Part shown: positions 42,217 to 53,138 of the stretch, piece after piece | Position numbering within the stretch: the stretch's first letter is position 1 | How the letters are laid out: the number at the start of each line of letters is the position of its first letter | Source of the DNA: Sphingomonas sp. 28-63-12 | GTDB taxonomy: Bacteria; Pseudomonadota; Alphaproteobacteria; Sphingomonadales; Sphingomonadaceae | Assembly: GCA_002281535.1 (NCBI GenBank) | Contig: NCGD01000016.1 | Coordinates: 150,311 to 214,310 of the forward strand | Direction of reading: 5' to 3' | DNA length: 64,000 nt | Position numbers and translations under genes: made by a program | Notes under the pieces: model-generated | Databases searched by the model: none | The model's input: the letters and a program-made list of their open reading frames with translations, nothing else | What the model was told of the DNA's origin: nothing

Positions 42217-43535
42217 TATTGCGCGAGATCGGCGTAAAAGGCCTTGGTGAAATCCTTGCGTAACGGCCATTTTTCGCCCGGCAGGTAATTGACCATCACC
42301 GTCGCCCGGACATGGCGAACCGGATCGACCCAGGCGATTGTGCCGGCGGCACCGCCCCAGCCATAGGTGCCTTTTGACGGGCCACCGGGGATGTCGACCA
42401 GATAGACCGACCCGCCGGCGCCAAAGCCCTGCGATTGCCCCGTCGCGCCGCCGGTATTGGCGACTGCGCCGCCATAGGTGACGCCTTCGGGCAGCAGGTT
42501 CGACATGGCGAGCGCGACGGTCGCCGGCTTGAGGATCCGCACGCCGTCCAATGTGCCGCCATCCTGCAGCATGTGGAGGAAGCGATCATAATCATGCGCC
42601 GACATCACCAGCCCGGCACCGCCATAGGGAAAGCTGGGCGGCTGGAGGAACACCGATGTCGCGCCCGGATCGAGCGGCACGCGGTTCGCGCCGATCCAGG
42701 TATAGCCGGTAGCGAGGCGCTTGGCGTCGTTGGCGGGCACGGTGAAATAGGTGGAGTGCATCTTCAGCGGCGTGAAAATCCGCTTTTGCAGGAACGCATC
42801 GAATTTCATGCCGCTGGCGACTTCGATCACCCGGCCCAGCACGTCGAGGCCGATTGAATAGCTCCATTTGGTGCCGGGATCAGCGATCAGTGGCAGGCCC
42901 GCGACGCGGTTGGCGAACTCCTCGAGCGTCTTGGGGCGGACCAGCCGCATTTGCGCCTCGATCTGGGCATTGGCGGTGAAGGGGGTGATGCCCTGCCGCT
43001 CATATTCCTTGAGCAGGGGACCGGTGGTGATGATCGTATATCCAAGCCCGGCGGTGTGGGTCAGCAGGTTGCGGATCGTGATCGGGCGGGTGGCAGGGCG
43101 CGCCGTCAGGTCCTTGGTCGGATCCACCAAAACGGTCATGCTTTTGAACGCGGGGATGAAATCCGACACCGGCTGATCGAGCTTGATCTTGCCCTCTTCG
43201 ATCAGGATCATCGCCGCCATCGCGGTGATCGGCTTGGTCATCGAATAAACCCGCCACAGCGAATCGGCGTCAACCTTGGCGGCACCATCCTCGGCGGCGA
43301 GCTTGCCGGCAGCGAGAACGGTCGAAGGGCCGTCACCGCGACCGACGACCGCAACAATGCCGGGTGTCTTGTCGGTGGCAGGATAGCTGTCGATTAACGC
43401 GGTCGATTGCGGCAGCGCAGCAGCCTCGATCGCCATCGGCATCGGCTGGTGTTGCGCCTGGCCAGCCAGGGCGCCGCCGGCCGACAACGCCAGTAATGCG
43501 CTGCTGAGGGCGAGGGTCCGTATCTTGGTCGCCAT
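42216..43535 (-). CDS. Exported serine hydrolase of the beta-lactamase fold
   Basis: The 439-residue protein from ATG 43533-43535 (behind GGAG) has a signal peptide (ending near ALAGQA). It has the active Ser-x-x-Lys in YSMTKPITAM (SMTK), Tyr motif WSYSIGLDVLG, LLTHTAGLGY and a C-terminal GWGGAAGTIAW block, as in the class C beta-lactamase-related/esterase EstB family. It could be an esterase, D-aminopeptidase or other hydrolase. Resistance cannot be inferred. It overlaps nudC by 1 bp. Confidence 0.9.
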   Translation of the reverse strand: MATKIRTLALSSALLALSAGGALAGQAQHQPMPMAIEAAALPQSTALIDSYPATDKTPGIVAVVGRGDGPSTVLAAGKLAAEDGAAKVDADSLWRVYSMTKPITAMAAMILIEEGKIKLDQPVSDFIPAFKSMTVLVDPTKDLTARPATRPITIRNLLTHTAGLGYTIITTGPLLKEYERQGITPFTANAQIEAQMRLVRPKTLEEFANRVAGLPLIADPGTKWSYSIGLDVLGRVIEVASGMKFDAFLQKRIFTPLKMHSTYFTVPANDAKRLATGYTWIGANRVPLDPGATSVFLQPPSFPYGGAGLVMSAHDYDRFLHMLQDGGTLDGVRILKPATVALAMSNLLPEGVTYGGAVANTGGATGQSQGFGAGGSVYLVDIPGGPSKGTYGWGGAAGTIAWVDPVRHVRATVMVNYLPGEKWPLRKDFTKAFYADLAQ

Positions 43536-43551
43536 GCACATCTCCATCATC

Positions 43552-44598
43552 TCAATGTCCTAACCGCGCTACCTTGGCGAACACGGTCGGCAGTCCGGCC
43601 GAATCGAGCGACTCAATCGCCCACCATTCGCCCCCCGCCGGCGCTGAATGCCCCTCGACGCGGCCAACCGCAAGCGCGAGTTCAAGGCTGAAATGCGTAA
43701 AGAGATGAACAGCGCGTTCGGGCCCGATCTGCCAGTCGATCGCCGCGCCCGGGGCGCCTTCGAGTCCGGGCGCCACATCGGTCCATGGCCCGGTCGGCAG
43801 CGCCCGCATCCCGCCGAGCAACCCCTTGTCGGGGCGGCGGACGAGCAGTACCTGCCCTGCCTGTTCGAGCCAGAAGACGGTGCCATAACGTTGCGGCTTG
43901 GCGCTTTTGGGCGGCTTGACCGGAAAGGCGGTGGGTGTGCCGGCCGCCGTCGCGCTGCACATCGCACGCAGCGGGCAGAGCAGGCACTGGGTTGCACGTG
44001 GGCCGCACAGGCTCGATCCCAGATCCATCATCGCCTGGGCAAAATCGCCGGCGCGCGCAACCGGGGTGATCCGGTCGGTCAGTGCGCGAACAAGCGGCTT
44101 GGCGGCGGGCAAGGGGGTGTCTAGGGCGAACAGCCGGGCAACGACGCGTTCGACATTGCCGTCCACCACCACGGCGCGCTTGCCAAAGGCGATCGCGGCG
44201 ATGGCAGCCGCGGTATAATCGCCGATTCCCGGGAGCTGGCGCAAAGCCGCCTCATCGGCCGGGAAGGCGCCACCATGCGTTGTCATGATCGCGCGGGCGC
44301 AGGACAGCAGGTTGCGGGCGCGCGCATAATAGCCAAGCCCCGCCCATGCTGCCATCAGATCGGCATCGTCAGCGGCGGCAAGCGCCGCCACGCTCGGCCA
44401 GCGCGTGACGAATTCGGTAAAGCGCGGGCGCACCGTCGCCACCGTCGTCTGCTGCAGCATGATTTCCGAAAGCCAGACGCGATAGGGATCGGCGGCCACG
44501 CCCGGCTTGCTGCGCCAGGGCAGATCGCGGGCATGGGCGTCATACCAGTCGAGCAACGCGTTGCCATATGCGCCAGGATCGGTTGGGGTGGGGACCAT
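43552..44598 (-). CDS. mutY: A/G-specific adenine glycosylase MutY
   Basis: MutY removes adenine opposite 8-oxoguanine. The 348-residue protein has the catalytic Glu in WLSEIMLQQTTVATV, the helix-hairpin-helix LPGIGDYTAAAIAAIAFG with Asp in VVDGNVERV, and the [4Fe-4S] cluster CGPRATQCLLCPLRAMC (Cys-x6-Cys-x2-Cys-x5-Cys). A C-terminal Nudix-like recognition domain follows. An in-frame GTG at 44628 would add 10 residues; the ATG at 44596-44598 is chosen. The DciA-like gene is divergent, 56 bp away. Confidence 0.95.
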   Translation of the reverse strand: MVPTPTDPGAYGNALLDWYDAHARDLPWRSKPGVAADPYRVWLSEIMLQQTTVATVRPRFTEFVTRWPSVAALAAADDADLMAAWAGLGYYARARNLLSCARAIMTTHGGAFPADEAALRQLPGIGDYTAAAIAAIAFGKRAVVVDGNVERVVARLFALDTPLPAAKPLVRALTDRITPVARAGDFAQAMMDLGSSLCGPRATQCLLCPLRAMCSATAAGTPTAFPVKPPKSAKPQRYGTVFWLEQAGQVLLVRRPDKGLLGGMRALPTGPWTDVAPGLEGAPGAAIDWQIGPERAVHLFTHFSLELALAVGRVEGHSAPAGGEWWAIESLDSAGLPTVFAKVARLGH

Positions 44599-44654
44599 GC
44601 TGTCCTGTTTGCGGGCCTTGGCGTTCACCGCGTCGCTATGGCATGAGAGTCGGC

Positions 44655-45209
44655 ATGAGCAAAAGCGGCGTCCGCGCCCCCCGTCCCAAGCAGGCCACCC
44701 CGGTGGCGGAAATCAGGCGCGGCGGCCCCGCCAGGGCGGTCGCTGACCTGCTCCCCGATGTAGGCGGCGCGGCGTTCCGCCGATTCGGCTTTGTGCAAAG
44801 CTCAATCGTTAGCCGCTGGGCAGAGATTGTCGGCCCGCGCTACGCCGCCGTCTCGGCTCCCGAATCGATCAAATTCCCACACGGCAAGCGCGCCGAAGGC
44901 ACGCTGGCGCTGGTGGTCCGCGGCGCGCATGGCCCGATGATGCAGCATATCGCGCCCGAGATTATCGAGCGGGTCAATCGCTTCTTCGGCTATGAAGCGA
45001 TCGCCCGGGTGGCGATCCGGCAGGGCGATGTGCCCGCGCCCCGGGTCGCCAAGGCGCCGCCGTCGATCCGCCCGGTGCCGATCGAACTGGGCGATAGCTT
45101 GCGGGCGATCGCCGATCCCGAATTCAAGGCGGTGCTGGAAGCCCTTGCCGCCGGCGTCGCCGCCACGCGCGGGCCGCCAATCATCGAACCGCCGGAGCGC
45201 GAAGAATGA
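44655..45209 (+). CDS. DciA-like DUF721 protein
   Basis: The 184-residue protein matches the DUF721 family that includes DciA, the ancestral DnaB helicase operator/loader. The family block is visible around residues 25-100: LLPDVGGAAFRRFGFVQSSIVSRWAEIVGPRYAAVSAPESIKFPHGKRAEGTLALVVRGAHGPMMQHIAPEIIERVNRFFGY. A low-complexity C-terminal tail follows. The start is ATG 44655 (MSKSG). Its end overlaps the next gene (ATGA), placing replication-related and thiol-oxidase genes in one transcript. Confidence 0.88.
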   Translation: MSKSGVRAPRPKQATPVAEIRRGGPARAVADLLPDVGGAAFRRFGFVQSSIVSRWAEIVGPRYAAVSAPESIKFPHGKRAEGTLALVVRGAHGPMMQHIAPEIIERVNRFFGYEAIARVAIRQGDVPAPRVAKAPPSIRPVPIELGDSLRAIADPEFKAVLEALAAGVAATRGPPIIEPPEREE

Positions 45210-45967
45210 AGGTGCAGGTTGTGGTGGCGGTCCTGGGCGGCATTCTGGCAGCGACGATGGCGTCGGCAGCGCCGCCGACCAAGCATTCTGGCAAAACCTT
45301 GCCCAAGCCGCCGACCAAACAAGCCACGCAGTCGGCTGCCAGCCGTGCGCCGATCCAGCGCGACTGGACGACGACCGTGTCGACCACGCCGGCCGGCAAT
45401 GTCATCCTGGGCAATCCGCGGGCGCGGGTGAAGCTGGTCGAATATCTCAGCTTCACCTGTTCGCATTGCGCAGCGTTTGCCAATGAGTCGAAATCGGTCC
45501 TCAAGGACCAGTTGATCCGATCAGGATCGACCTCCATCGAATATCGGCCGATCGGGCGTGACCTGATCGATCTTGGCGCAACCATCCTGGTCCGCTGTGC
45601 CGGCGGGCTTGGCTTTGCCACCGCCGCAGAAGAGTTGTTTGCGCGCCAATCAGAATGGCTGCCGCTCGGCTTTGGGTTCATGGAACGCGATGCCAAACGG
45701 TTCGCGCTCGATACGCCGCTCGAACAGATTCGCGCTGGTACCCAGGCAAGCGGGCTGATCGACCTGATGCTGGCGCGTGGACTGCCGCCGGCGCGGATCG
45801 ATGCCTGTTTCGCCGATGAGAAATTGCTCGCGAGCATTGTCGCCAATGGCAATGCGGCGCGAAAGGTGATCAAGGGGACCCCGTCAATCGTCATCAACGG
45901 CGTGAAGCGTGACGAATTTACTTGGGCGGCCGTGGAGCCGTTGCTCCGCGCCCAGGGAGCCCGCTAA
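45206..45967 (+). CDS. DsbA-like thioredoxin-fold protein (CSHC)
   Basis: An exported thiol oxidoreductase of the DsbA family with thioredoxin fold. The 253-residue protein has a signal peptide (about 1-21, ATMASA), a Lys/Pro/Thr-rich linker, and the active site CxxC in SFTCSHCAAFA (CSHC). It ends IKGTPSIVINGVKRDEFTWAAVEPLL, the usual cis-Pro region. It starts 4 bp before the end of the DciA-like gene and is followed by a second DsbA-like gene. Confidence 0.9.
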   Translation: MKVQVVVAVLGGILAATMASAAPPTKHSGKTLPKPPTKQATQSAASRAPIQRDWTTTVSTTPAGNVILGNPRARVKLVEYLSFTCSHCAAFANESKSVLKDQLIRSGSTSIEYRPIGRDLIDLGATILVRCAGGLGFATAAEELFARQSEWLPLGFGFMERDAKRFALDTPLEQIRAGTQASGLIDLMLARGLPPARIDACFADEKLLASIVANGNAARKVIKGTPSIVINGVKRDEFTWAAVEPLLRAQGAR

Positions 45968-46038
45968 GATCACCCCGACCCCGGCCGGCACTATCTCCTC
46001 AAAAGCCCCCGGCCAAAACGACCAAGGAGTCTCGTGTA

Positions 46039-46776
46039 ATGAAGCTGCGTCTCATGATCGCCGTCCTGCCCGCCCTGGCGCTTGTCGCCTGTAACAAGGG
46101 GACAGACAGCACCGTTGTCGCACCGACGAAAAGCGCCGCTGTCGCGCCTGCCCCGGCGGGTACCGCCTGGGTCGACGTCGTGTCGGCAACGCCGGAGGGT
46201 GGCATGCGGATGGGCAATCCCGATGCGCCGATCAAGCTGGTCGAATATGGCGCCCGCACCTGCCCGACCTGTGCGCGCTTCGATGTGGAAGGATTGCCAG
46301 CGCTGAAATCCGGCATGATTACCGCCGGCAAGGTTTCCTATGAGTTCCGCGATTTTCCCGTCCATGGTCCGCTCGATATCGGCCCGATCCTGCTGGGCCA
46401 CTGCGTCGAGCCCGCCGCCTTTTTCCCGATGCTCGATGACATGATGCATAACCAGGAGACGCTGCTCGCCAAGGAGCAACAGGTGGCCGAAGCTGGCCAA
46501 GCGCTGCAAGGCAAGCCGCCGACCGAGGTTGCCCGCTATTTTGCCGAAAATCTTGGCTATATCGATTTCGTCAAGCAGCGCGGCGTGCCGGAGAGCAAGG
46601 CACTGGCCTGCCTGGCCGATCAGGCTGCGATCGAGCGGCTCGCGACCAATCTGCAACAGGCCGATACCCAATATAAGATCAGCGGCACGCCAACCTTCAT
46701 CATCAACGGCAAGGTCGTTGACGGCGTGCTTGATTGGGCCGGGCTGGAACGCGCGCTCAAGGCGGCCGGCGCCTAA
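46039..46776 (+). CDS. DsbA-like lipoprotein (CPTC)
   Basis: A second thioredoxin-fold protein, 245 residues from ATG 46039 behind AAGGAG. The N-terminus has a lipobox (VACN, Cys about residue 18) so it is probably membrane-anchored in the periplasm. The active site is CPTC in RTCPTCARFD, with cis-Pro in ISGTPTFIINGKVVDG at the end. Its layout resembles the protein at 45206, so they are probable paralogues with different anchoring. It is followed 19 bp later by smc. Confidence 0.9.
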   Translation: MKLRLMIAVLPALALVACNKGTDSTVVAPTKSAAVAPAPAGTAWVDVVSATPEGGMRMGNPDAPIKLVEYGARTCPTCARFDVEGLPALKSGMITAGKVSYEFRDFPVHGPLDIGPILLGHCVEPAAFFPMLDDMMHNQETLLAKEQQVAEAGQALQGKPPTEVARYFAENLGYIDFVKQRGVPESKALACLADQAAIERLATNLQQADTQYKISGTPTFIINGKVVDGVLDWAGLERALKAAGA

Positions 46777-46795
46777 CGAGAGAGGCAGCGGTTCG

Positions 46796-49700
46796 GTGCA
46801 GATCAAGCGGCTTCGGCTGACCGGGTTCAAAAGCTTCGTCGATCCAGCGGATCTTCGGATCGAACCCGGCCTGACCGGAATCGTCGGCCCCAATGGCTGC
46901 GGCAAATCAAACCTGCTCGAAGCGCTGCGCTGGACGATGGGCGAAAACAGCGCCAAATCGATGCGTGGTGCCGGCATGGAAGACGTGATCTTCGCCGGCA
47001 CCGCCACCCGGCCGCAGCGGGATTTTGCCGAGGTGTCGATCCTGCTGGATAGTGCGGGCGATACTGGGCAGGAGGGAGACGAGACCGAAATCGTTCGCCG
47101 AATCGAGCGTGGGGCGGGCTCCGCCTATCGCATCAACGGCCGCGATGTGCGCGCCAAGGACGTCTCGCTGTTGTTCGCCGATGCCGCAACCGGTGCGCAT
47201 TCACCGGCGTTGGTGAGCCAGGGACGGATCAGCGCAGTGATCGCCGCCAAGCCTGCCGAACGCAGGGCGATGCTGGAAGAAGCGGCGGGGATCGCTGGCT
47301 TGCACGTCCGCCGCCGCGATGCTGAACAGAAATTGCGCGCGACCGAGGCCAATCTCACCCGGCTCGATGAGGTGATCGTCGATCAGGAAGCGCGCGCTGC
47401 TGCGCTGCGCCGCCAGGCCAAGCAGGCCGAGCGTTATCGGGCGCTGTCCGATCAGATTCGCGTCGCCGAGGCGCGGATGATCTTTGCGCGCTGGCGCGAT
47501 GCCGCCGCCGCCGCCGATCTCGCCCGCGCCGAGGCGAGCGAGGCCGAAGCGCGCGTCGCCGAAGCGGCCGAGGCGCAACGCGCGGCGGCGGCACATCAGA
47601 TGGCGGCGACCGATCGGCTGGCGGTAGCGCGCGCCACCTCGCTGGCCGCGCGCGACCGGGCGAGCGAGGCAGGCCACAGCCTCGCCACCTTGCGCACCGA
47701 GCGCGCGACCGTCGATCGCCGCATCACCGAACTCGCCGAAGCCCAAGCCCGCATCCTTGCCGATCGCGACCGCGAAGGCGCGCTCGCGCATGACGCTGCT
47801 GAGGCGCTGGCGCGGCTGGCGGCGGAGGGCAAGGCACTTGAGGCGCGGATCGCCGAAGCCATTACCCGCCAGCCCGCGCTCGAGCGGCTGCTCGCCGATG
47901 CCGAAGGGCAGGCGCGCGATGCCGAAGTCGCGCTTGCCCAGGCGCTTGCCGCGCAGGCCAGCGAAGCCGCTGAATCGCGGGTGGCGCAGGCAGCGCTGGC
48001 GGCGGCACGTACCCGGCTCGACCGCGCCAGTCGTGACGCCGCCCGGGTGCAGGCTGAGGCAAGTGCCCTCAGCGACGATGCACCGCTCCAGGCCCAGCGC
48101 CAGGCAGCGGCCGTGGCGCGCGATCAGGCGCAGCGTCATGCCGAGGCGGCACGCAGTGCGCTCGCCGGTGCCGATGCCGCCGAACGCGCCGCGATCGAGT
48201 CGCGCGATCGCGCCCAATCGGCGCGTGCCACCGCCCATGCCGAACTCGCCGCGATCGACAGCGAAAGTGCCGCGCTGGCCAAGGCGACGCGCAGCACAGG
48301 CAAGGATCGCGTGCTCGATCAGCTTCGTCCCGATCCCGGCTATGAACGCGCGCTGGCAGCGGCATTGGGCGATGATCTTGAAGCCGGGCTCGATCCGGCA
48401 GCGGCGCATTTTTGGGGCGGGGCTGCAGCGATCGACACCGATCCGGCAGCGCCCGCCGATCTTGTGCCGCTTGCCCGCCATGTTGCCGCTCCTCCCGCGC
48501 TCGCGCGCCGGCTCGCCCAGATATTGGTGGCGCAAAGCGATGGCGGCCAGCCGCTGGCGGTCGGCCAAAGGCTGGTAACGCTGGCCGGCGTGCTGCGGCG
48601 CTGGGACGGCTATGTCGCCAAATCGGGCGGCGCCGCGGCGGCCGAGCGGCTCGAACGGATGAACCGGCTCCGCGCGCTTGAGGCGTCGCGCGGTGCCGCC
48701 GTGCGCGCTGTTGAGGCGAGCGACGCCGAGCTGGCCCGGATTGACGCAGCGATTGGCAATTCCCGCCGCACGGCGAGCGAGGCCCGACGACTGCTCGAAG
48801 TCGCCGAGGCAAGCGGGCGCGACGCGCTGCGGGCCGAGGATCGCGCCGCCTCGGCAATCGAACGGATCGAGGCGCAGCGCGCCGACCTCGACAGCCGCGG
48901 CCGGCGGATCGCCGCCGATCAGGAAGAGGCTGCGGGCGACGTTGGTCGCGCCGAGGCCCATCTCGCCAGCCTGCCCGATGGCAGCGCCACGCGCGACCGC
49001 GTCGCCACCCTGCAGCGCGAGGCAGAGGCACGGCGGACGGCAGTCGCACAGGCGCGTGCCGATCGTGCCGCGCTCGATCGCGATCTGGCGGCAGACCGCG
49101 AGCGAATCGCCGTCGGCCAGGCCGATGCCAAAAGCTGGCGCGCGCGCGCTGGCGAGGCGGCGCGGCGGATCGCCGACATGGCCAAACGCGCAGAGCACCT
49201 CGCGGAGGAAGCCGCGATCCTCGCCGCACGCCCCGCCATCCTCGATCGCCAGATCGCGGAAGGCGAGGCTACCCATCATGCGGCGCGCACTGATGCTGAG
49301 GCCGCACTTGCCGCCGAACAGGCCGGCGAGGCGCTGCTGCGCGAGACCGAGGCGGTCGCGCGCCAGGCTGCCGAGGCGCTGTCCCAAGCGCGCGAAACCC
49401 GGGCCGGCGCCGCCGCCCGCGCGGAAAATCAGGAACTGCGCCGGGTCGAAATGGGCCGCCTGTCGGGCGAACGTTTTGAATGCCCGCCGCCAGTGCTGCC
49501 CGAGCGCGTCGGCTTCAAGACCGATGAGATCCGCACCCCGGCCGATGAATCCGCCCGGCATGAGCGGCTGTCGATCGAGCGTGAGCGGATCGGCCCGGTC
49601 AATTTGGTCGCCGATACCGAACTTGCCGAGCTTGAGGCCGCCAGCGCCAGCAATGCCGCCGAGCGCGATGAGCTGGGCCAGGCGGTCAACCGGCTGCGCG

Positions 49701-50212
49701 GCTCGATCGGCACCTTGAACCGTGAAGGGCGCCAGCGGCTGCTCGCCGCGTTCCAGGCTGTCGACGGCCATTTCCGGCGGCTGTTCACCACGCTCTTCAA
49801 TGGCGGCCAGGCGCATCTTGAAATGATCGATTCAGACGATCCGCTGGAGGCCGGGTTGGAGATCATGGCCCAACCCCCCGGCAAGAAGCTACAATCGCTG
49901 ACATTATTGTCGGGCGGCGAACAGGCGCTGACCGCGGTCGCGCTGATCTTCGGCCTGTTCCTCACCAACCCCGCGCCGATCTGCGTGCTCGACGAAGTCG
50001 ATGCCCCGCTGGACGACGCCAATATCGAGCGCTTCTGCGACCTGCTCGACGCGATGACCCGCGAAACGCGCACCCGCTATCTGATCGTCACCCACAATGC
50101 GGTCACGATGAGCCGCATGCACCGGCTGTTCGGCGTGACCATGATCGAACAGGGGGTCAGTCGGCTGGTGTCTGTAGATCTGGGCGGGGCGGTGGGACTG
50201 CTGGCGGCCTGA
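46796..50212 (+). CDS. smc: Chromosome segregation protein SMC
   Basis: SMC compacts and separates sister chromosomes with ScpAB. The 1138-residue protein starts with GTG 46796 at the canonical VQIKRLRLTGFKSFV. It has Walker A GPNGCGKSN (about residues 29-37), a long coiled coil rich in Ala, Arg and Glu, and a hinge (about 500-640). The C-terminal head has signature LTLLSGGEQALTAVALIFGL and Walker B PICVLDEVDAPLDDAN. A long antisense reading is only a GC-rich shadow. It is preceded by the DsbA-like pair. Confidence 0.97.
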   Translation: MQIKRLRLTGFKSFVDPADLRIEPGLTGIVGPNGCGKSNLLEALRWTMGENSAKSMRGAGMEDVIFAGTATRPQRDFAEVSILLDSAGDTGQEGDETEIVRRIERGAGSAYRINGRDVRAKDVSLLFADAATGAHSPALVSQGRISAVIAAKPAERRAMLEEAAGIAGLHVRRRDAEQKLRATEANLTRLDEVIVDQEARAAALRRQAKQAERYRALSDQIRVAEARMIFARWRDAAAAADLARAEASEAEARVAEAAEAQRAAAAHQMAATDRLAVARATSLAARDRASEAGHSLATLRTERATVDRRITELAEAQARILADRDREGALAHDAAEALARLAAEGKALEARIAEAITRQPALERLLADAEGQARDAEVALAQALAAQASEAAESRVAQAALAAARTRLDRASRDAARVQAEASALSDDAPLQAQRQAAAVARDQAQRHAEAARSALAGADAAERAAIESRDRAQSARATAHAELAAIDSESAALAKATRSTGKDRVLDQLRPDPGYERALAAALGDDLEAGLDPAAAHFWGGAAAIDTDPAAPADLVPLARHVAAPPALARRLAQILVAQSDGGQPLAVGQRLVTLAGVLRRWDGYVAKSGGAAAAERLERMNRLRALEASRGAAVRAVEASDAELARIDAAIGNSRRTASEARRLLEVAEASGRDALRAEDRAASAIERIEAQRADLDSRGRRIAADQEEAAGDVGRAEAHLASLPDGSATRDRVATLQREAEARRTAVAQARADRAALDRDLAADRERIAVGQADAKSWRARAGEAARRIADMAKRAEHLAEEAAILAARPAILDRQIAEGEATHHAARTDAEAALAAEQAGEALLRETEAVARQAAEALSQARETRAGAAARAENQELRRVEMGRLSGERFECPPPVLPERVGFKTDEIRTPADESARHERLSIERERIGPVNLVADTELAELEAASASNAAERDELGQAVNRLRGSIGTLNREGRQRLLAAFQAVDGHFRRLFTTLFNGGQAHLEMIDSDDPLEAGLEIMAQPPGKKLQSLTLLSGGEQALTAVALIFGLFLTNPAPICVLDEVDAPLDDANIERFCDLLDAMTRETRTRYLIVTHNAVTMSRMHRLFGVTMIEQGVSRLVSVDLGGAVGLLAA

Positions 50213-50255
50213 GCAGCAGGCGTCGTCGGACATCCCGGTCCGGTGCATGATGCCT

Positions 50256-53138
50256 TTACGCCAGCGCAAAACCAGCGTGATCGGGCACCAGAAGATCGAA
50301 GCCAGAGCCCGTGAACATGGCGGCGCTGGTCATGCCGGCAGGCGATTCGGGCAACAGGGCGCCATGGCCGATATGGGAGAAATCGGAATCGTCGGTGCCG
50401 AAGTCAAAATTGATCGAATCCGAAGACTGATCGAGGAGATCGGCGAAATCGTCCATCGCTGAAAATTCGGGGTCGGACAGATCTGCTGATGTGCCGAGCT
50501 GCGACAGGGCAAAGATGGTGTCCTTTGCGGCGAGCGACGCTTCCGGAGAAGCCGTTGCGGCAGATGCGCCGAGCGCGGCAAGCTGCGGTGCGGCGGCGTG
50601 CGCAGCGTCGAAATCAGTTGCCGCTGAATAATATTGCGCGCCGATGCTGCCGAGCGAGAAGTTCAGCGGGGTGTTGAACGCGCTGCTGGTGTTGTAGCGC
50701 TCGGCATGGACATATTGGGCTTGGCCGTCCGCGAGGATGCCGACGCCCAGCGAGAATCCAAGCACCTGGCTGGTATGTTCACCGGGCCAGAATTGCGGGC
50801 CTTCAGGATCGCCAACCGTGTGATAGGCTATCCGGGCCGTCGCGCCCTTGATGACGATCGATCCGCCACCGGCGATCTTGATCAGCACATCACCCGTAAC
50901 CTGCCATTCAGCCGCCACGCCGTCCAGCACCCGGCCGCGATATTCGGGGGTTCCCTGCACGTCGAACCGGTAACTGATTGCCGAAGGCGCGATGCCGACC
51001 AGATTGATGAAGGGCGCAAACACATCGGCGCCAAGCGTCACCAGGTCGCGCCCGTCACCGGCCGCAAAGTCTAGCGATACATTGGTGGCCGACTTGATCT
51101 CGATCAGGTCGTTGCCATGGCCGCCGGTGATCCGGATATCGCCAACGGTTGCTGCTTCAATGGTGATCTTGTCGTGGCCAGCGCCGCCAATGATCGTGGT
51201 GGTGTGGAAAAGGGCAAAGAGGTCGGGTTCACCCTCATGCGCGATGACGATCAGATCGGCGCCATTGCCGCCGTCGATCCGCAGATCGGCATCACCACCA
51301 TAGATCGTATCATTGCCGCTGCCGCCGATGATCGTGTCGGCTCCGGCGCCGCCCCACAGGAAATCGGCGCCCGCGCCACCGTTCAGTGTGTCGTTGCCGG
51401 CCTGGCCCAGCAGGATGTCACTGCCGCCGCCGCCCTTCAGATCATCGTCGTTTGTGCCAGCGATGACGAAGTCCGTCCCGGCGGTCGTGCTGATCCGGCT
51501 GCCGCCATCGTTGAGAACCGCGAGCAACACGCCTGCGCCGGGTTCGACGGCGAGTTTGGTGTCGGGGCTGACCGCGATCGCGATCCGGTCGATGTCCTGG
51601 ACGACATTGCCTGACCCCGACGTGACGGTCTGCGCATACCAATTGGTGATCTTGCCCAGGAGCGACAGCCCGATCGCGGCGGGATCGAGAAAGGCACGGA
51701 CCAGATCATTGCGGGTTGCGATCGCGTGCAAGCCGTCATCGCCGATGCTCCAGGTGGCGTCGCGCAGATCGAGCAGCAAGGTCTCACTCCCTGATCGGGC
51801 GTTTTTGTCATAGCTGAGCACGCCTTTATGGGCTTCCGCATCATTGGCGTCGAGAATTTGTCTCGTGGCGAGTAGCCCGGCATATTCGGCGATAAAGCGG
51901 CCAACCTGGTCACTCGCCGCCAGCAGCGAATTTGGCGCAGCACCGTTCAGCGCGCGGCCCAGATCGCTGGCATCGTCAAACAGCGCACGGATACCGGTAT
52001 CGCCGAACGGGCGTGTCTCACCTTCGTCGATCGCCGAATAGGCGATGATCCTGGCGAGCTGCTCGCCACGTGGTGCGAAGCCGGTCCCGTTATCAGCGGC
52101 CGTAGACTCCGACCTTCCGAGCGATCTAGCAATTGCATCGTCAGTGGTGGCAGGAAGGACATACTTCAGGGCGTCCTGCCATTCCGAACTGCCGGTCCAC
52201 TGTTTCTCGCCATACAACACGATCGTCGCGAGCGCTGGGCTGTGCAAAGCGATGGCTCCGAGTGAATCAGAAGAGCCATGGTTGGACAGCGTCGCAATGT
52301 GGGACTGGTCCTCCAGCAGTGCATTGATCACACTGTTCGTGAACAAAGCGATGCCGAAGCTGGTAAAGCCGGCCAGGGTAAGTTGGCTACCCACCGTCCC
52401 TTGGGTTGAAGTGATGCTGGCCGCGATTTCGCCTTCCAATGAATAGCCTCGAATGCGCGCGAGATCAGGGATCCGAGCATTGATTTCGCGGTCGAAGGTT
52501 GCGACGAAGGCTTCGATCGGGACGGCAGTACCGGGAATAAGCTGTCCAAGCACGAGTGTGCCAATCCCGACCAAGGGATTTGACGTCGCCGTAATGGCCA
52601 GATCGGCCAGTGTGGCCTCGAATGCTTCGCTGATCGCGCTCAGCCACGCTGTTGCGCCATAAGGGATCGGATCGATCACCACTGTTTCGCCCGTCTTTGC
52701 CAGCGCGCCAACATAGCCCGCCAATGCGCCGCCAAGCGAGTGTCCGGTCAGGATCACATTGGCTGGGTCGATTGCAAGCCCGGTTGCTGGGTCAGTACTT
52801 GTGACAGTGTTATGGAAAGTACGTGCAAACCCGAATTGACTGTTCGTTCCAATTCCAGTGAAAGTACTCCAACCGTTTAATACATCTTTAACTAGCTCAA
52901 TTCCAAAGTCAAAATTTGTACCCCTATACGAAACTACCGTTTTATTCTCCCATTGATAGGCGATAGAATAAAAACCGAAAATGTCATTTGGTATATTTCC
53001 TATCTTTGATATTGAATCATATAGTATTTGAGCATCTCCTAATTTACCAGATACTGGTAAATTCAATAAACCTGGAAATGGACCACGATTATAGGAATCC
53101 ATTGCCAGAATAGATAAAAATACATCCCGATCCATCAT
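50256..53138 (-). CDS. Large RTX protein with a lipase class 3-like domain
   Basis: The 960-residue protein has an N-terminal alpha/beta-hydrolase region with [12 protein letters not shown] (oxyanion area) and the nucleophile elbow GHSLGG (Ser134 at residues 132-137). Together they resemble the lipase 3/phospholipase family. RTX calcium-binding repeats lie around residues 560-620 ([29 protein letters not shown] and more) with a further [12 protein letters not shown] block. The C-terminus is acidic and hydrophobic, as in type I secretion signals. No transporter is nearby. The N-terminal ~95 codons are in an AT-rich patch unlike the rest. It lies downstream of two lipoprotein genes and probably forms an operon with them. 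Lipase activity is inferred. Confidence 0.85.
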   Translation of the reverse strand: MMDRDVFLSILAMDSYNRGPFPGLLNLPVSGKLGDAQILYDSISKIGNIPNDIFGFYSIAYQWENKTVVSYRGTNFDFGIELVKDVLNGWSTFTGIGTNSQFGFARTFHNTVTSTDPATGLAIDPANVILTGHSLGGALAGYVGALAKTGETVVIDPIPYGATAWLSAISEAFEATLADLAITATSNPLVGIGTLVLGQLIPGTAVPIEAFVATFDREINARIPDLARIRGYSLEGEIAASITSTQGTVGSQLTLAGFTSFGIALFTNSVINALLEDQSHIATLSNHGSSDSLGAIALHSPALATIVLYGEKQWTGSSEWQDALKYVLPATTDDAIARSLGRSESTAADNGTGFAPRGEQLARIIAYSAIDEGETRPFGDTGIRALFDDASDLGRALNGAAPNSLLAASDQVGRFIAEYAGLLATRQILDANDAEAHKGVLSYDKNARSGSETLLLDLRDATWSIGDDGLHAIATRNDLVRAFLDPAAIGLSLLGKITNWYAQTVTSGSGNVVQDIDRIAIAVSPDTKLAVEPGAGVLLAVLNDGGSRISTTAGTDFVIAGTNDDDLKGGGGSDILLGQAGNDTLNGGAGADFLWGGAGADTIIGGSGNDTIYGGDADLRIDGGNGADLIVIAHEGEPDLFALFHTTTIIGGAGHDKITIEAATVGDIRITGGHGNDLIEIKSATNVSLDFAAGDGRDLVTLGADVFAPFINLVGIAPSAISYRFDVQGTPEYRGRVLDGVAAEWQVTGDVLIKIAGGGSIVIKGATARIAYHTVGDPEGPQFWPGEHTSQVLGFSLGVGILADGQAQYVHAERYNTSSAFNTPLNFSLGSIGAQYYSAATDFDAAHAAAPQLAALGASAATASPEASLAAKDTIFALSQLGTSADLSDPEFSAMDDFADLLDQSSDSINFDFGTDDSDFSHIGHGALLPESPAGMTSAAMFTGSGFDLLVPDHAGFALA

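Noticed and set aside
47201-49816. 871-codon ORF antisense to smc
   Set aside because: GC-rich antisense shadow; the sense frame is a full SMC with all motifs.
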